Assembly: GCA_003149555.1 (NCBI GenBank)
Contig: QCWE01000001.1
Location: 1,018,546 to 1,082,545 of the forward strand
Direction of reading: 5' to 3'
DNA length: 64,000 nucleotides
From: Candidatus Aquiluna sp. XM-24bin5
Lineage (GTDB): Bacteria > Actinomycetota > Actinomycetia > Actinomycetales > Microbacteriaceae
The notes under the pieces were generated by a model, which worked only from the letters and a program-made list of their open reading frames with translations, was not told where the DNA came from and did no database searches. The position numbers were made by a program, and so were the translations under genes. Position 1 is the first letter of the stretch; the number at the start of each line of letters is the position of its first letter. Shown here one piece after another: positions 38,231-47,883 of this stretch.

Positions 38231-39167
38231 ATACGTCGGACCAATCTTTCAGCCATTGCTCGCGATTGGCTGCAAAGTCCAGGTCTTCACCAAGAACACT
38301 TATCGCCGGCTTGGCGTGCTTGGCCCACTCTTCGGGAACAGCCACTGCGTCAGTAGCTGGGTAGACATACATCGCCTCCGGGACAGATTCCTGGAACTGG
38401 GGGGAGGCCAGGAACTCAACCAGTTGCTGAGCGCCGCTTGGGTTTGGCGTGTTCGCAAGGACCGCCGCGTATTCGGTCTGGCGGAAACACTCGGTTCTCA
38501 GAGCGGCGGTTTGGGCTACGCCATCCACTACCTCTGCTGCCGGCGAACTTGCGTAGCTGAGGACAATTGGCCTATCGCCACCGTAGCGAGTGAAGTCAAC
38601 GAAGTAGGCATCCTCCCAGCTGCCGGCAATCTTGACTCGGTTGTCTCTTAGGTTGCGCCAATACTCGAACACCTCGGCATTGGTTTCGAAGCCGGCAAAG
38701 GTGGTTGCGAGGAAGGCAAGCCCGGGAGATGAGAGCCTGGGGTTTGTTACGACTGTGAGGCCCTCGAATTGGGGCTCGGTTAGCTCGCGCCAGCTCTGAG
38801 GTGGCGTTAAGCCGTTTTCCTCAAAGAAGGAAATGTCGTAGTTGAAGCAAACGTCTGAGTAGTCAATCGCGGTCCATTCGCCCTGGGCGATGCCGTTTTC
38901 GATGGCGAGAGGCTGGAAAGTATTGTCAACGCCGAAGACGGCGTCTGCGACTGGGGCGTTCTTGGTGAGCGAGAGTTGGTTAGTCAGTGAGCCGGTGTCA
39001 CCAAGTCTGATGATCTCGAGTTCGAAACCGCTTTGCTCCTCGAAGCTCTGGATCAGCTCGTCGGATATGGCAAACGAGTCGTGGGCTGCAAGCCGAACGG
39101 TGTCAGGTGTTTGTGAGCAGCCTGCCAGGGTGAGCAGGGCTGCTAGTAGTAGTGCGATTTTCTTCAT
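38220..39167 (-). CDS. thiB: Thiamine ABC transporter substrate-binding lipoprotein
   Basis: A 315-aa binding protein. The signal peptide MKKIALLLAALLTLAGC ends in a lipobox, so it is anchored outside the membrane. The fold type is that of ThiB/iron-binding proteins (LAAHDSFAISDELIQSFEE near the N-terminus is typical of ThiB). The ATG at 39167 is preceded by GAAAGG; a longer start at 39218 would lie inside the TPP riboswitch and is rejected. It is co-transcribed with the permease gene. Confidence 0.92.
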   Translation of the reverse strand: MKKIALLLAALLTLAGCSQTPDTVRLAAHDSFAISDELIQSFEEQSGFELEIIRLGDTGSLTNQLSLTKNAPVADAVFGVDNTFQPLAIENGIAQGEWTAIDYSDVCFNYDISFFEENGLTPPQSWRELTEPQFEGLTVVTNPRLSSPGLAFLATTFAGFETNAEVFEYWRNLRDNRVKIAGSWEDAYFVDFTRYGGDRPIVLSYASSPAAEVVDGVAQTAALRTECFRQTEYAAVLANTPNPSGAQQLVEFLASPQFQESVPEAMYVYPATDAVAVPEEWAKHAKPAISVLGEDLDFAANREQWLKDWSDVFDN

Positions 39168-39188
39168 ATCGTGCCTTTCGTTTATAGG

Positions 39189-39288
39189 CACGGGATTGAG
39201 GTCTTCCTGCGCTGGCATTACCCAGATCAGGTTTGACGGTCGAAGACTTTCAGTCTTCCTCTCAGACCGGTGCTACCGGACTCCCGTG
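39189..39288 (-). promoter_or_regulatory. TPP riboswitch (THI element)
   Basis: On the minus strand the conserved core CUGAGAGGAAGACU, then ACCUGAUCUGGGUAAUGCCAGC and GCAGGAAG is complete, closed by a P1 stem CACGGGA/TCCCGTG. It ends 21 nt before thiB, next to the ribosome binding site, and there is no hairpin-plus-U terminator in between. Control at translation is therefore more likely than at termination. TPP binding should shut off thiamine uptake. Confidence 0.96.
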
Positions 39289-39297
39289 ATTTCTTCG

Positions 39298-39303
39298 ATT
39301 ATA
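39298..39303 (-). promoter_or_regulatory. -10 box of the thiBP transcript, overlapping a stop codon
   Basis: A perfect TATAAT lies on the minus strand and ends 7 bp before the expected start of the mRNA near 39291, just upstream of the riboswitch. Its last bases include the TAA stop codon (39301-39299) of the exporter gene. I see no good -35 box. Confidence 0.6.
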
Positions 39304-40993
39304 GAGATTCCGCTTGCCTCTTTAGCGCTGCCTCTTCGGCAGCCTCCTCAGATGCACTTTTGTTCCGAAGCGGAATCTCTTTGATAAACCAGCTGATTAC
39401 AAATCCAATTCCAATGATTACCCCAGCTGTTAAAAAGACATTCAGGGAAGACTCCACAAAGCCAATTCGGAATGGAAGCGTTAGCCGCTCATCGGCCCCA
39501 ATCAGAAAGCTCGAGTCATTGGTGACATCGGCTGCTGAGCCGCCGCTTTGAAGGACGCCAAGAATCTCGGAGTTCACTGGGTTTGCTGCAACTTGTGGGT
39601 CGCTAAGCGCATCCGAGATTCCGCTTGCAACTTCAGGACGCCTGAAGGCATCGACAATCTTTTCCGTCACCGAGGAGAAGAGCATGGACATGAAAATGGC
39701 GACACCCAGGGTTCCACCCATTTGCCTGAAGAAGGTGGTTGTCGAAGTTGCCACTCCAATGTTTCTTGCCTCGACGGCATTTTGAGACGCGACCATTGTG
39801 GTCTGCATCAGCTGCCCAAGTCCAAGGCCTACCATGATCATTCCGATCGCCACCACCCACAACGGGGTATCGGCCTTGAGCATCAAGACCATGTAGAGGT
39901 AGCCAAAGAAAAGGGTGGCGGTACCGGTATTGAAGAAGAAGCGATACTTTCCTGTCTTAGCGGTTACCCTCCCTGCGGTGATGGTTGCGGTCATCATGCC
40001 GAGCACCATCGGGAGCATCATGAGGCCGGTGAGGGTAGGGCTTACGCCGTAGACCACCTGAATGATCAGCGGGATGATGATCATGCCGCCGAACATTCCC
40101 ATGCCGATGATGAACCCTAAAACCTGGGTGCGGGCAAAGGTCTTGTTCCTAAATATGTGCAGCGGGATTAGGGCCGCCTCACCCATCTTCTTCTCGATGA
40201 GGATGAAGGAAACTATGCCGGTAACACCAGCCACATACATTGCGATTGCTAGTGGCGATGACCAGCCCCACTCTCTACCCTGCTCAGCGACCAAAAGCAG
40301 CGGCACGGTGGCAACGATGATTGCTGCAGCGCCCCACCAGTCAATCTTTTGTTTTCTCGGGGTATGGGGAACGTGGAGGAAGGTAATCACCATAAACATC
40401 GAGGCGGCACCAATTGGCAGGTTCATCAGGAAGATCCAGCGCCAGCCCTCTACGAACATCAGCTCATCGATGCCGGCGAGGGTGCCGCCGATAACCGGCC
40501 CCAATAGCGAAGACGACCCAAAGACTGCTAAGAACAACCCCTGATATCTGGCGCGCTCCCTTGGCGGAACAATGTCGGCGACGATCGTAAGCGCTAGCGA
40601 GAAGAGCCCTCCAGCTCCGATACCTTGCAGCGCCCTGTAGCTCGCCAGCTCGATCATGGAATTTGCAAAACCCGTGGTGAAGGAGCCAAGGATGAAAATG
40701 GCAATCGCCGCCATGAATACCGGCCTGCGACCAAAGATGTCACCGAGTTTTCCGTAGATGGGGGTAGTCACAGTGGAGGTGATTAGGTAGGCGGTGGTTG
40801 CCCAGGCCTGAAGTGAAAGGCCGCCAAGGTCATCTGCAATGGTTCTCATGGCCGCAGATACGACCGACTGGTCCAGGGCAGCAAGGAACATGCCGGACAT
40901 TAGGCCAATGAGGACGAGCCAGATCTGGCGGTGAGTCATCTGTCCAGATTGTGCTGCTTGTTTCGCGGCTTCCCGCCGAGATTTGGCAGTCAA
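39299..40993 (-). CDS. DHA2-family (EmrB/QacA-like) multidrug exporter
   Basis: A 564-aa MFS protein with 14 helices. LDQSVVSAAMRTI in the first helix (motif D1), GKLGDIFGRRPVF (motif A) and LGPVIGG (motif C of antiporters) mark the drug:H+ antiporter-2 family. The start is TTG with TTGGAG 5 bp upstream. It is divergent from the vanY-like gene with 27 bp between. Its end provides the promoter of the thiamine genes, so read-through could couple them. Confidence 0.88.
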   Translation of the reverse strand: MTAKSRREAAKQAAQSGQMTHRQIWLVLIGLMSGMFLAALDQSVVSAAMRTIADDLGGLSLQAWATTAYLITSTVTTPIYGKLGDIFGRRPVFMAAIAIFILGSFTTGFANSMIELASYRALQGIGAGGLFSLALTIVADIVPPRERARYQGLFLAVFGSSSLLGPVIGGTLAGIDELMFVEGWRWIFLMNLPIGAASMFMVITFLHVPHTPRKQKIDWWGAAAIIVATVPLLLVAEQGREWGWSSPLAIAMYVAGVTGIVSFILIEKKMGEAALIPLHIFRNKTFARTQVLGFIIGMGMFGGMIIIPLIIQVVYGVSPTLTGLMMLPMVLGMMTATITAGRVTAKTGKYRFFFNTGTATLFFGYLYMVLMLKADTPLWVVAIGMIMVGLGLGQLMQTTMVASQNAVEARNIGVATSTTTFFRQMGGTLGVAIFMSMLFSSVTEKIVDAFRRPEVASGISDALSDPQVAANPVNSEILGVLQSGGSAADVTNDSSFLIGADERLTLPFRIGFVESSLNVFLTAGVIIGIGFVISWFIKEIPLRNKSASEEAAEEAALKRQAESL

Positions 40994-41020
40994 GAGAACT
41001 CCAAGAAATAGGGTTTAGGT

Positions 41021-41851
41021 GTGCCCAATCCTACTCCCGTGCGCCGCAGGGCCAGCTTTGTATTCCTGCCGCCGCTGATTGCCGCGACAGCGGGAATTAC
41101 CCTCTTGGTTCAGGGGGCAGTCGGGCAGCCAAACTTCGAGATTCTCAAAGAGCGTGCAGAGCAGCGTGAGCTCTCTGGTTGGGAGATTCCCACCCTGGAG
41201 CTGACCGACTACTCCTATCCGCGTCTCGCCACTGGGTTTGCAGGCAGCGAGTGGGTAGTGGTGAACAAGCTCCGTCCGCTTTCGCCATTGGACTTCGAGC
41301 CTGTCGTGAGGGAAATCGAATCCTCAAGCTCCCTAGATAACTCACGAGGCTTGGAGCTTCGTGTGGTTGCGGCCACGGCACTCGAAGAGATGGCTGCTGA
41401 GATGAGCTTCCAAGGGGCAGGACAAATCTTTGTCAACTCTGCATACCGCTCTTATGACTATCAAGCGGGGCTCTTTGAAGACAAAGTGGCTCAGTATGGC
41501 GAGGCAGAGGCACTTGTCAGGAGTGCCAAGGCCGGGCACTCCGAGCATCAGACCGGACTAGCCGTTGATGTTTCTGTTCCCGCTCAGGGCTGCGCAATCA
41601 TGCAGTGCTTCGGTGACACGGTTGCCGGAAAGTGGATTGCTGATAACTCCTGGAAGTTTGGCTACATCGTCAGGTACGAGCGAGACACCACTTCCGTTAC
41701 CGGGTACACCTACGAACCCTGGCACCTCAGATACGTTGGCAAACAGATAGCAAAGATGTATGCCAATAATGGAATACAAACCCTTGAAGAGTTCTGGGGG
41801 TTTGAAGCGGCGGAGTCTTATCCCGAAATTGCTGAGTCCACAATCGACTGA
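41021..41851 (+). CDS. M15 D-alanyl-D-alanine carboxypeptidase (VanY-like)
   Basis: A 276-aa exported enzyme with an N-terminal signal-anchor (ASFVFLPPLIAATAGITLLV). The zinc site shows as SEHQTGLAVDVS (His and Asp) and EPWHLRYVG (Glu and His). It trims the terminal D-Ala of peptidoglycan stems. TAGGGT ends 6 bp before the GTG start (leaderless). The last 34 bp overlap the convergent pgm. Confidence 0.88.
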   Translation: MPNPTPVRRRASFVFLPPLIAATAGITLLVQGAVGQPNFEILKERAEQRELSGWEIPTLELTDYSYPRLATGFAGSEWVVVNKLRPLSPLDFEPVVREIESSSSLDNSRGLELRVVAATALEEMAAEMSFQGAGQIFVNSAYRSYDYQAGLFEDKVAQYGEAEALVRSAKAGHSEHQTGLAVDVSVPAQGCAIMQCFGDTVAGKWIADNSWKFGYIVRYERDTTSVTGYTYEPWHLRYVGKQIAKMYANNGIQTLEEFWGFEAAESYPEIAESTID

Positions 41852-43440
41852 GCCTGCTCCAGCACCTGCTCCAGGTGCTCAGATCCCGTGAAGGACTCAG
41901 CATAGATTTTGTAGACGCTCTCGGTCCCCGAGGGCCTGGCTGCGAACCAAGACTTTTCGGTCGAAACTTTCACTCCCCCAAGAGCCCCACCTGAGCTCGC
42001 ACTCGTCTCGATGTTGGTGATCGCATCACCCGCAATTTCCGTTGCCGCCACGTCTTTCTCAGAGAGCTTGGAAAGCTTTGCCTTTTTCTCCAGGTCAGCA
42101 GGGGCGTCCACTCGCTTGTAGTGGGGTTCTCCATGACGCTTCGTGAGCTCGGCGTAGCGCTCAGAGGGACTGAGTCCAGTAACTGCTTCTATTTCGGCGG
42201 CCAATAGACACATGATTAGACCGTCTTTGTCTGTGGACCAGGGCTGACCGTCTTTTCTCAGGAACGATGCTCCGGCGCTTTCCTCACCACCAAATGCAAC
42301 TTCGCCCGAGACAAGTCCAGGAACAAACCACTTGAAGCCAACGGGAACCTCAACAAGCTTTCGGCCCAAGTCGGCGGCAACCAGGTTGATCATTGAGGAG
42401 GAAACCATGGTCTTGCCAATTCCCGAGTGCTCGTCCCAACCGTCGCGTCGGTGAAATAGGTATTCAATCGCGACGCTTAGGAAGTGGTTTGGGTTCATGA
42501 GTCCCGAGTCAGCAGTAACGATGCCGTGACGATCCGCGTCGGCATCGTTGCCGGTCGAGATGTCGTACTCATGCCTCGCGGCAATAAGAGTTGACATTGC
42601 ATACTCAGACGAGCAGTCCATCCGGATCTTGCCATCCCAGTCGAGGCTCATGAAGCCGAACTGGAGATCGACCTTGTCATTTACGACCTCAAGATCGATT
42701 CCGTAGTGGCTTGCAATTTCGCCCCAGTACTCAACCGAAGCTCCCCCCATTGGGTCTGCGCCAATCCTTACGCCCGACTCTTTGATTGGATCAAGATTTA
42801 GCACCTGATCTAGCTGGCCGATGTAATTGGCCCGGTAGTCAAAGCTCCTCGCATTTGGACTTGATCGTTTGACCCCCTTCAGCTGTTCGCCAATCAGCTC
42901 GTTTGCTCGAGTCGCTATCCAGGAGGTGGCATCGGAGTCGCTCGGCCCGCCGTGGGGAGGGTTGTATTTGATGCCTCCGTCTTGAGGGGGGTTGTGGCTG
43001 GGGGTGATGATGATGCCATCGGCCTGCGCGCTGCTGCCTCTAGGTAGCTGCATGTTGTGGTCGATGATTGCCACCGAAACCGCGGGCGTCGGGGTGTAGT
43101 CCCCGCTTGCTACATAACACTCGACATTGTTGCCCGCCAAAACCTCGAGCACCGATTGCTCCGCAGGAGCACTTAGGGCATGGGTGTCCTTGCCAACATA
43201 GATTGGCCCCTGAATGTCTTGGGCTTTGCGGTAATCGACGATTGCTTGGGTGATTGCCAGGATGTGCCACTCGTTGAACGAGGTGCTTAGGGCACTACCT
43301 CGGTGGCCGCTGGTGCCGAAGGCAACCTTTTGTTCTGCGATTTCAAGGTCAGGTATTAGCTCAAAATAGTTGCTCTCAAGCTTCTGGAGATCGATTAGGT
43401 CGTCGGCGCTCGCTGGCTGCCCTGCTCTTGCATGAATCAT
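41818..43440 (-). CDS. pgm: Phosphoglucomutase, alpha-D-glucose-specific
   Basis: A 540-aa hexose mutase. The phosphoserine loop is TPSHNPPQDGGIKYNPPHGG (about residue 150), the metal loop DADADRHG lies near 300, and the phosphate-binding RPSGTE near the end. It interconverts glucose-1-P and glucose-6-P, linking sugar catabolism with polymer synthesis. Its ATG directly follows the stop of the small membrane protein upstream. Confidence 0.95.
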   Translation of the reverse strand: MIHARAGQPASADDLIDLQKLESNYFELIPDLEIAEQKVAFGTSGHRGSALSTSFNEWHILAITQAIVDYRKAQDIQGPIYVGKDTHALSAPAEQSVLEVLAGNNVECYVASGDYTPTPAVSVAIIDHNMQLPRGSSAQADGIIITPSHNPPQDGGIKYNPPHGGPSDSDATSWIATRANELIGEQLKGVKRSSPNARSFDYRANYIGQLDQVLNLDPIKESGVRIGADPMGGASVEYWGEIASHYGIDLEVVNDKVDLQFGFMSLDWDGKIRMDCSSEYAMSTLIAARHEYDISTGNDADADRHGIVTADSGLMNPNHFLSVAIEYLFHRRDGWDEHSGIGKTMVSSSMINLVAADLGRKLVEVPVGFKWFVPGLVSGEVAFGGEESAGASFLRKDGQPWSTDKDGLIMCLLAAEIEAVTGLSPSERYAELTKRHGEPHYKRVDAPADLEKKAKLSKLSEKDVAATEIAGDAITNIETSASSGGALGGVKVSTEKSWFAARPSGTESVYKIYAESFTGSEHLEQVLEQAQSIVDSAISG

Positions 43441-43836
43441 TTATGCCCCCGGGTTGCGTTGCAGAAGAAAAACTGCGTAGGCCGCTGAGAAGCCAAAGCC
43501 AACGAGTGCATAGAGGATTACGAACCAGTTCACTCCAGTGGGAACCAGGAGGGTCAGTACTCCCAGGCCAAAGGCGCTGAGCTGCATGACTCGGGCTGCC
43601 CAGAGCACCCCATTGTCGCTGCCAGAGATTGAAACTACGAACATGTTTCCGGTCAGGGCCACAAGAGTGATGCCGATCATCTGCATCGACCAATCGAGTT
43701 CTGAGCTACCGGGGAGGCCTAGCAGGTCCGTGAAGATTCTTGGCACGACAAAGAGCGCAGTGGCGCTGAGGGCGAATACCAGGGCTCCCAGCCTCAGGAC
43801 CCCCCTGAGCCGTCCCACGTTGCCTCTTTTGTGCAT
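43441..43836 (-). CDS. Small four-helix membrane protein of unknown function
   Basis: A 131-aa protein with four hydrophobic segments (about 15-35, 48-68, 80-98, 103-122) and a basic N-terminus. I do not recognise the family. TACGAT ends 6 bp before the ATG, predicting a leaderless mRNA. The stop abuts the pgm start, so it probably forms a unit with pgm. Confidence 0.65.
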   Translation of the reverse strand: MHKRGNVGRLRGVLRLGALVFALSATALFVVPRIFTDLLGLPGSSELDWSMQMIGITLVALTGNMFVVSISGSDNGVLWAARVMQLSAFGLGVLTLLVPTGVNWFVILYALVGFGFSAAYAVFLLQRNPGA

Positions 43837-43887
43837 GAAAGCATCGTATTGCCATCTTTGATTTAGTGCCTGCCCTAATCTTGTTGC

Positions 43888-44802
43888 ATGGCTCAGCTCA
43901 AGATCGCTTACCTTGGCCCTGCCGGCACCTTTACCGAGATGGCTGCCGGTCAGGTGTCCAGCAGTGCTGAGCTCACGCCCGTCGCCTCTGTGACCGCAGC
44001 TATCGATGCGGTTCTAGAGAGTAAGGCTGACCGCGCTGTTGTTCCAATTGAGAATTCAATCGAGGGCGGAGTCTCCGCAACCTCCGATGCGCTTGCGGTC
44101 ATTGGCGGCGTTCAGATCTATGGAGAGTATTTAGTCCCAGTTCGCTTTGACCTAATGGCAAAGCCCGGCACCAAGCTTGAGGACATCTCCGCAGTGCTTA
44201 CCCATCCCGTGGCATATGCGCAGAGCAGGAAGTGGCTCGAGGCAGAGCTTTCAAATCACACCCACATTCCCGCAGCCTCGACCGCTGCCGCTGCTAAGGC
44301 AATGGCCGACGGGGCGGCCTGCGATGCCGTAATTGCTGCAACGGGAGCAGCGGAAATCTATGGCCTAGAAATCTTGGCCAGCGACATCGGAGAGAACAAA
44401 GAGGCCCAGACCAGGTTCATCGAGATCGGGAAGAGCGGTAAGCCGCATCCAAAGACCGGTCACGACAAAACCAGCGTGATCGTGGAGCTTCCTGATGACA
44501 GGCCGGGTGGCCTGCTGGAGATGCTCGAGCAGTTCGCAGCTCGCGGAGTTAACCTCAGCAGGATCGAGTCGAGGCCAATTGGAGACCGCTTTGGCCGCTA
44601 CCGCTTCAACATCGATGCCGAGGGCCACCTCGATGACGAGGCAATCGCGGAGGCCCTAATGGGTCTTCACAGATTCTCGCCCAAGCTAATCTTCCTTGGC
44701 TCATATCCCAGGGCTGACAAAACCGAGTCAAACCATCAGGGCAACAATGCGGATGGGGCCTACCAATCCGCCAAGAAGTGGCTTGAGGACCTGCGCGGCT
44801 AG
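43888..44802 (+). CDS. pheA: Prephenate dehydratase
   Basis: A 304-aa monofunctional enzyme. It begins KIAYLGPAGTFTEMAA, has the catalytic TRF motif in EAQTRFIEIG near residue 175, and a C-terminal ACT domain with ESRP (SRIESRPIGDRFGRY) that binds phenylalanine for feedback control. There is no chorismate mutase part. TAATCT ends 6 bp before the ATG (leaderless). Its TAG forms a shared CTAG with the convergent gene. Confidence 0.95.
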   Translation: MAQLKIAYLGPAGTFTEMAAGQVSSSAELTPVASVTAAIDAVLESKADRAVVPIENSIEGGVSATSDALAVIGGVQIYGEYLVPVRFDLMAKPGTKLEDISAVLTHPVAYAQSRKWLEAELSNHTHIPAASTAAAAKAMADGAACDAVIAATGAAEIYGLEILASDIGENKEAQTRFIEIGKSGKPHPKTGHDKTSVIVELPDDRPGGLLEMLEQFAARGVNLSRIESRPIGDRFGRYRFNIDAEGHLDDEAIAEALMGLHRFSPKLIFLGSYPRADKTESNHQGNNADGAYQSAKKWLEDLRG

Positions 44803-45731
44803 ATCAACACCTTTAGGGCCTTAGCCCTAAGTGAGAAGTCAACCTCGATAATCTCTCCGACCGGATCACCATCAAGTTGCATTGCGGCGGGGTTGTGGGG
44901 CTTGATTCGAATTCTTGGGCTCGAGAGATTCTCTAGGGTCTTCACGTTGGCCTTTTCATCCATCCAGCGCCTACCCAGGGCCAACGGCCGAACCACCAGG
45001 TTTTGCCAGGTAATGCGAGAGAAGAAGTCGACCCAGTTCCAGATTTTTCTTGGCCCGATGGCCGCGATATCGAGCTTTCCATCATCCATCTGGGCATCCG
45101 GCATCATCGAGATCAGCCCCGGCAGCCAGCCGACGTTGCCAACCAAGAGCGAGTAGCTTTTTAGGGTTCTCACCTGGTTATCAATTTGAACGTCAAAGCG
45201 CTCGAACTTTAGGGGCAGGGACCTAATGCCTCCCTCGATGTAGGCGATCCAGCCAACCCTCCTTTTTAGCTTTGGCTGGGTATTCTCCATGAGCTTGGCG
45301 TCCATGCCAACCCCGGCGATCCCCGTGAACACATACTCCCTCAGTGAGCCATCGGCAAAGATTGCCTTTGCAACCCCAAGGTCTATCTCGTAGGGGCTGC
45401 CTTTGAGAATTTTCTTGATGGCGGAGTCAAGGTTTCCGATGGGAATCTTCAGGTTTCTAGCCAGTATGTTGCCTGTTCCTAGCGGCAGGATCCCGATCTC
45501 CACGTCCAACCCGGCGGTTCCCTGCACCACGTTTCTCAGAGTGCCATCGCCGCCGGCAACCAGGAGCTGGTTCATTCCAAGAGCGACCGCCTCACGCGCC
45601 TGCGAAGCACCATTTGAACTTTTATCCGTGGCCAAGAATTTTGGAGCTACGTCCTTGTGCTTTGCGAACGCCTTTTCAAGGCGCTGAAGCGTGATTTTCT
45701 CTGGGTTGAAGATGACCGCAAGCTCTCTCAC
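44799..45731 (-). CDS. Diacylglycerol kinase-family lipid kinase
   Basis: A 310-aa protein with VAGGDGTLRNVVQG near residue 60 and LPLGTGNILARNL near 83, the nucleotide-binding loops of DagK/sphingosine-kinase-type enzymes. It probably phosphorylates diacylglycerol or a related lipid. TAGGCT ends 6 bp before the GTG start. It is divergent from serS with 39 bp between, and serS has the same box spacing. Confidence 0.87.
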   Translation of the reverse strand: MRELAVIFNPEKITLQRLEKAFAKHKDVAPKFLATDKSSNGASQAREAVALGMNQLLVAGGDGTLRNVVQGTAGLDVEIGILPLGTGNILARNLKIPIGNLDSAIKKILKGSPYEIDLGVAKAIFADGSLREYVFTGIAGVGMDAKLMENTQPKLKRRVGWIAYIEGGIRSLPLKFERFDVQIDNQVRTLKSYSLLVGNVGWLPGLISMMPDAQMDDGKLDIAAIGPRKIWNWVDFFSRITWQNLVVRPLALGRRWMDEKANVKTLENLSSPRIRIKPHNPAAMQLDGDPVGEIIEVDFSLRAKALKVLI

Positions 45732-45770
45732 CAGACAAGCCTAACGGGAGGTAGAAGATAGGCTAAGGGG

Positions 45771-47036
45771 GTGATTGACCTCTCCCTGCTGCGCGAAAAC
45801 CCCGACATTATTCGGCTATCGCAGCGAGCTCGCGGAGCGGATGAGTCACTTGTTGATCAAGCACTTGAGCTAGATAAAACCAGTAAGGCTTCCCTGCAGC
45901 TATTTGAAAAGCTCAGGTCCGAACAGAATGCTCACGGCAAGCTGGTTGCTGCAGCGCCAAAGGAAGAGAAGGCTGAGCTGGTTGCTCAGGCCCAGTCCAT
46001 GGCCCAGCAGGTGAAAGAGGCAGAGGCAAAGGCTAATCAGGCATACGAAGCCCTCAGTGCCGTGCTCTACAAAATTGACAACGTTGTTATTGAGGGGGTT
46101 CCCTCGGGTGGCGAGGATGACTTTGTAGTCCTTCGCGAAGAGGGGAAGAAGCCTGAGTTTGATTTCAAGGCTCTTGACCACGCGGAGCTTGGCGAAAGTC
46201 TCGATGTCATCGACATTGAGCGCGGTGTGAAGATCTCTGGCTCGAGGTTTTATTTCTTGAAGGGCTGGGGAGCAAGGCTGGAGCTTGCGATGATGCAGCT
46301 TGCGCTTGACCAGGCCCATGCTGCAGGTTTCACGCCCCTAATTACCCCCACGCTCGTCAGACCAGAGGTGATGCAGGGAACAGGGTTTTTAGGCGAGCAC
46401 TCTTCCGAGATCTATTACCTGGAGGCAGACGACCTCTACCTCACTGGAACCAGCGAGGTTGCGCTCGCCGGTTATCACTCCGGTGAGATTCTTGATGATT
46501 TCCAGGAGCCGATGAGGTATGCCGGTTGGTCAACCTGCTACCGCAGAGAGGCCGGCAGTCACGGCAAGGACATCAAGGGCATTCTCCGGGTCCACCAGTT
46601 CAACAAGCTGGAGATGTTCTCCTACTGCAAGCCTGAGGATGCCGAGGCTGAACATGAGCGCATGCTTGCTTGGCAAGAAGAGATGCTGCAGAAGTGCGAG
46701 CTGCCCTACCGAGTAATCGATGTTGCTGCCGGCGATCTCGGGTCTTCGGCCGCCAGAAAGTATGACGTTGAGGCGTGGGTGCCATCTCAGGGTAAATACC
46801 GGGAGCTAACTTCAACCTCGAACTGCACCACTTTCCAGGCCAGGCGGCTCAACACCCGCTATCGCGATGAGAACGGCAAGACGCAGATGCTTGCGACTCT
46901 CAATGGAACACTCGCCACAACTAGATGGCTGGTTGCAATTTTGGAGAACCACCAGCACGCGGATGGCTCGGTGAGGATCCCTCAGGCCCTGCAGCCCTAC
47001 CTCGGCGGACTAGAAAAGATAAGCCCCAAAGCCTAG
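45771..47036 (+). CDS. serS: Seryl-tRNA synthetase
   Basis: A 421-aa class II synthetase. The N-terminal coiled coil (about residues 30-100) grips the long variable arm of tRNA-Ser; motif 2 is [14 protein letters not shown] and motif 3 lies in [21 protein letters not shown] ends 6 bp before the GTG start, predicting a leaderless mRNA. A tRNA-Ser gene stands 850 bp downstream. Confidence 0.97.
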   Translation: MIDLSLLRENPDIIRLSQRARGADESLVDQALELDKTSKASLQLFEKLRSEQNAHGKLVAAAPKEEKAELVAQAQSMAQQVKEAEAKANQAYEALSAVLYKIDNVVIEGVPSGGEDDFVVLREEGKKPEFDFKALDHAELGESLDVIDIERGVKISGSRFYFLKGWGARLELAMMQLALDQAHAAGFTPLITPTLVRPEVMQGTGFLGEHSSEIYYLEADDLYLTGTSEVALAGYHSGEILDDFQEPMRYAGWSTCYRREAGSHGKDIKGILRVHQFNKLEMFSYCKPEDAEAEHERMLAWQEEMLQKCELPYRVIDVAAGDLGSSAARKYDVEAWVPSQGKYRELTSTSNCTTFQARRLNTRYRDENGKTQMLATLNGTLATTRWLVAILENHQHADGSVRIPQALQPYLGGLEKISPKA

Positions 47037-47038
47037 GC

Positions 47039-47866
47039 ATGAAAGATGACGGCTGGTTCATTGCCCTAGACATCGATGGCACTCTTGTCCACGATGACGG
47101 CTTTCTATCCGATCGCGTCAAAGAGCAAGTTAATCGAGTCCGCTCCCTCGGCCATCACGTCTTTGTTTCAACTGGAAGAGCTGCAGCTAACGCTTTTCCC
47201 GTAATCCGTGAGCTGGGTATTACATCTGGTCATGCGGTTTGCTCCAATGGGGCCGTGACCATTCGTCTGGATGAGGAGCACCCCAAGGGTTTTGCCACCC
47301 ACAGCGTCGAGACGTTTGATCCGGCTGATGTTCTAACTGAGCTAATCGACAAACTACCCAATGCTCACTTCGCGGTTGAGGATGTCGATGGCACCTACCG
47401 TTTTCACAAACCTTTTCCGACTTACGCACTTGGCGAGCAAAACTTCGAGACGCCACTGGATGAGCTTCTCCACCATCCGGTTAGCCGGGTGGTTGTGCTC
47501 TCACCCGACCACGATGTTGATCAGTTCATCGAGCTGATGGACAAAGTTGGCCTGCAGTCGGTCTCTTATGCCATCGGCTACACCGCCTGGCTAGACATAG
47601 CTCCTAAGGGCATCGACAAGGGCCACGGTCTTGCCAAGCTGAGGGCCGAGTATGGCCATTCATCGAGCCGAGTCTTGGTCATGGGTGATGGCAGGAATGA
47701 CATAGAGATGTTTGAGTGGGCAAAGTCTTTAGGTGGCTACGCGTTTGCAATGGGCCAGGCCCCAGATGAGGTCAAGCTTGCCGCCACCGCCACCACTGGT
47801 GCGGTTGATGACGATGGCGTTGCTCAGGTGCTCGCTTCCCTCGAGGGTCTTGAGTTTTTGAGCTAG
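47039..47866 (+). CDS. HAD-superfamily phosphatase, Cof type
   Basis: A 275-aa enzyme. Motif I DIDGTL near residue 11 contains the nucleophile Asp, KGIDKGHGL the Lys, and MGDGRNDIEMF the metal site. The inserted C2B cap makes it a Cof/YbjI-type sugar phosphatase. The ATG at 47039 lies 2 bp after the serS stop; a longer frame reaching back into serS has no domain support. No box at leaderless distance is seen, so it is probably co-transcribed with serS. Confidence 0.88.
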   Translation: MKDDGWFIALDIDGTLVHDDGFLSDRVKEQVNRVRSLGHHVFVSTGRAAANAFPVIRELGITSGHAVCSNGAVTIRLDEEHPKGFATHSVETFDPADVLTELIDKLPNAHFAVEDVDGTYRFHKPFPTYALGEQNFETPLDELLHHPVSRVVVLSPDHDVDQFIELMDKVGLQSVSYAIGYTAWLDIAPKGIDKGHGLAKLRAEYGHSSSRVLVMGDGRNDIEMFEWAKSLGGYAFAMGQAPDEVKLAATATTGAVDDDGVAQVLASLEGLEFLS

Positions 47867-47883
47867 GCACTAAACTCCTATGC

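Noticed and set aside
39168..39218. N-terminal extension of the thiamine-binding protein
   Set aside because: These codons lie in the TPP riboswitch, and the lipoprotein signal peptide starts at 39167 with a good ribosome binding site.
46925..47038. Upstream extension of the HAD phosphatase frame
   Set aside because: It runs through the end of serS in another frame; the HAD domain starts right at the ATG at 47039.
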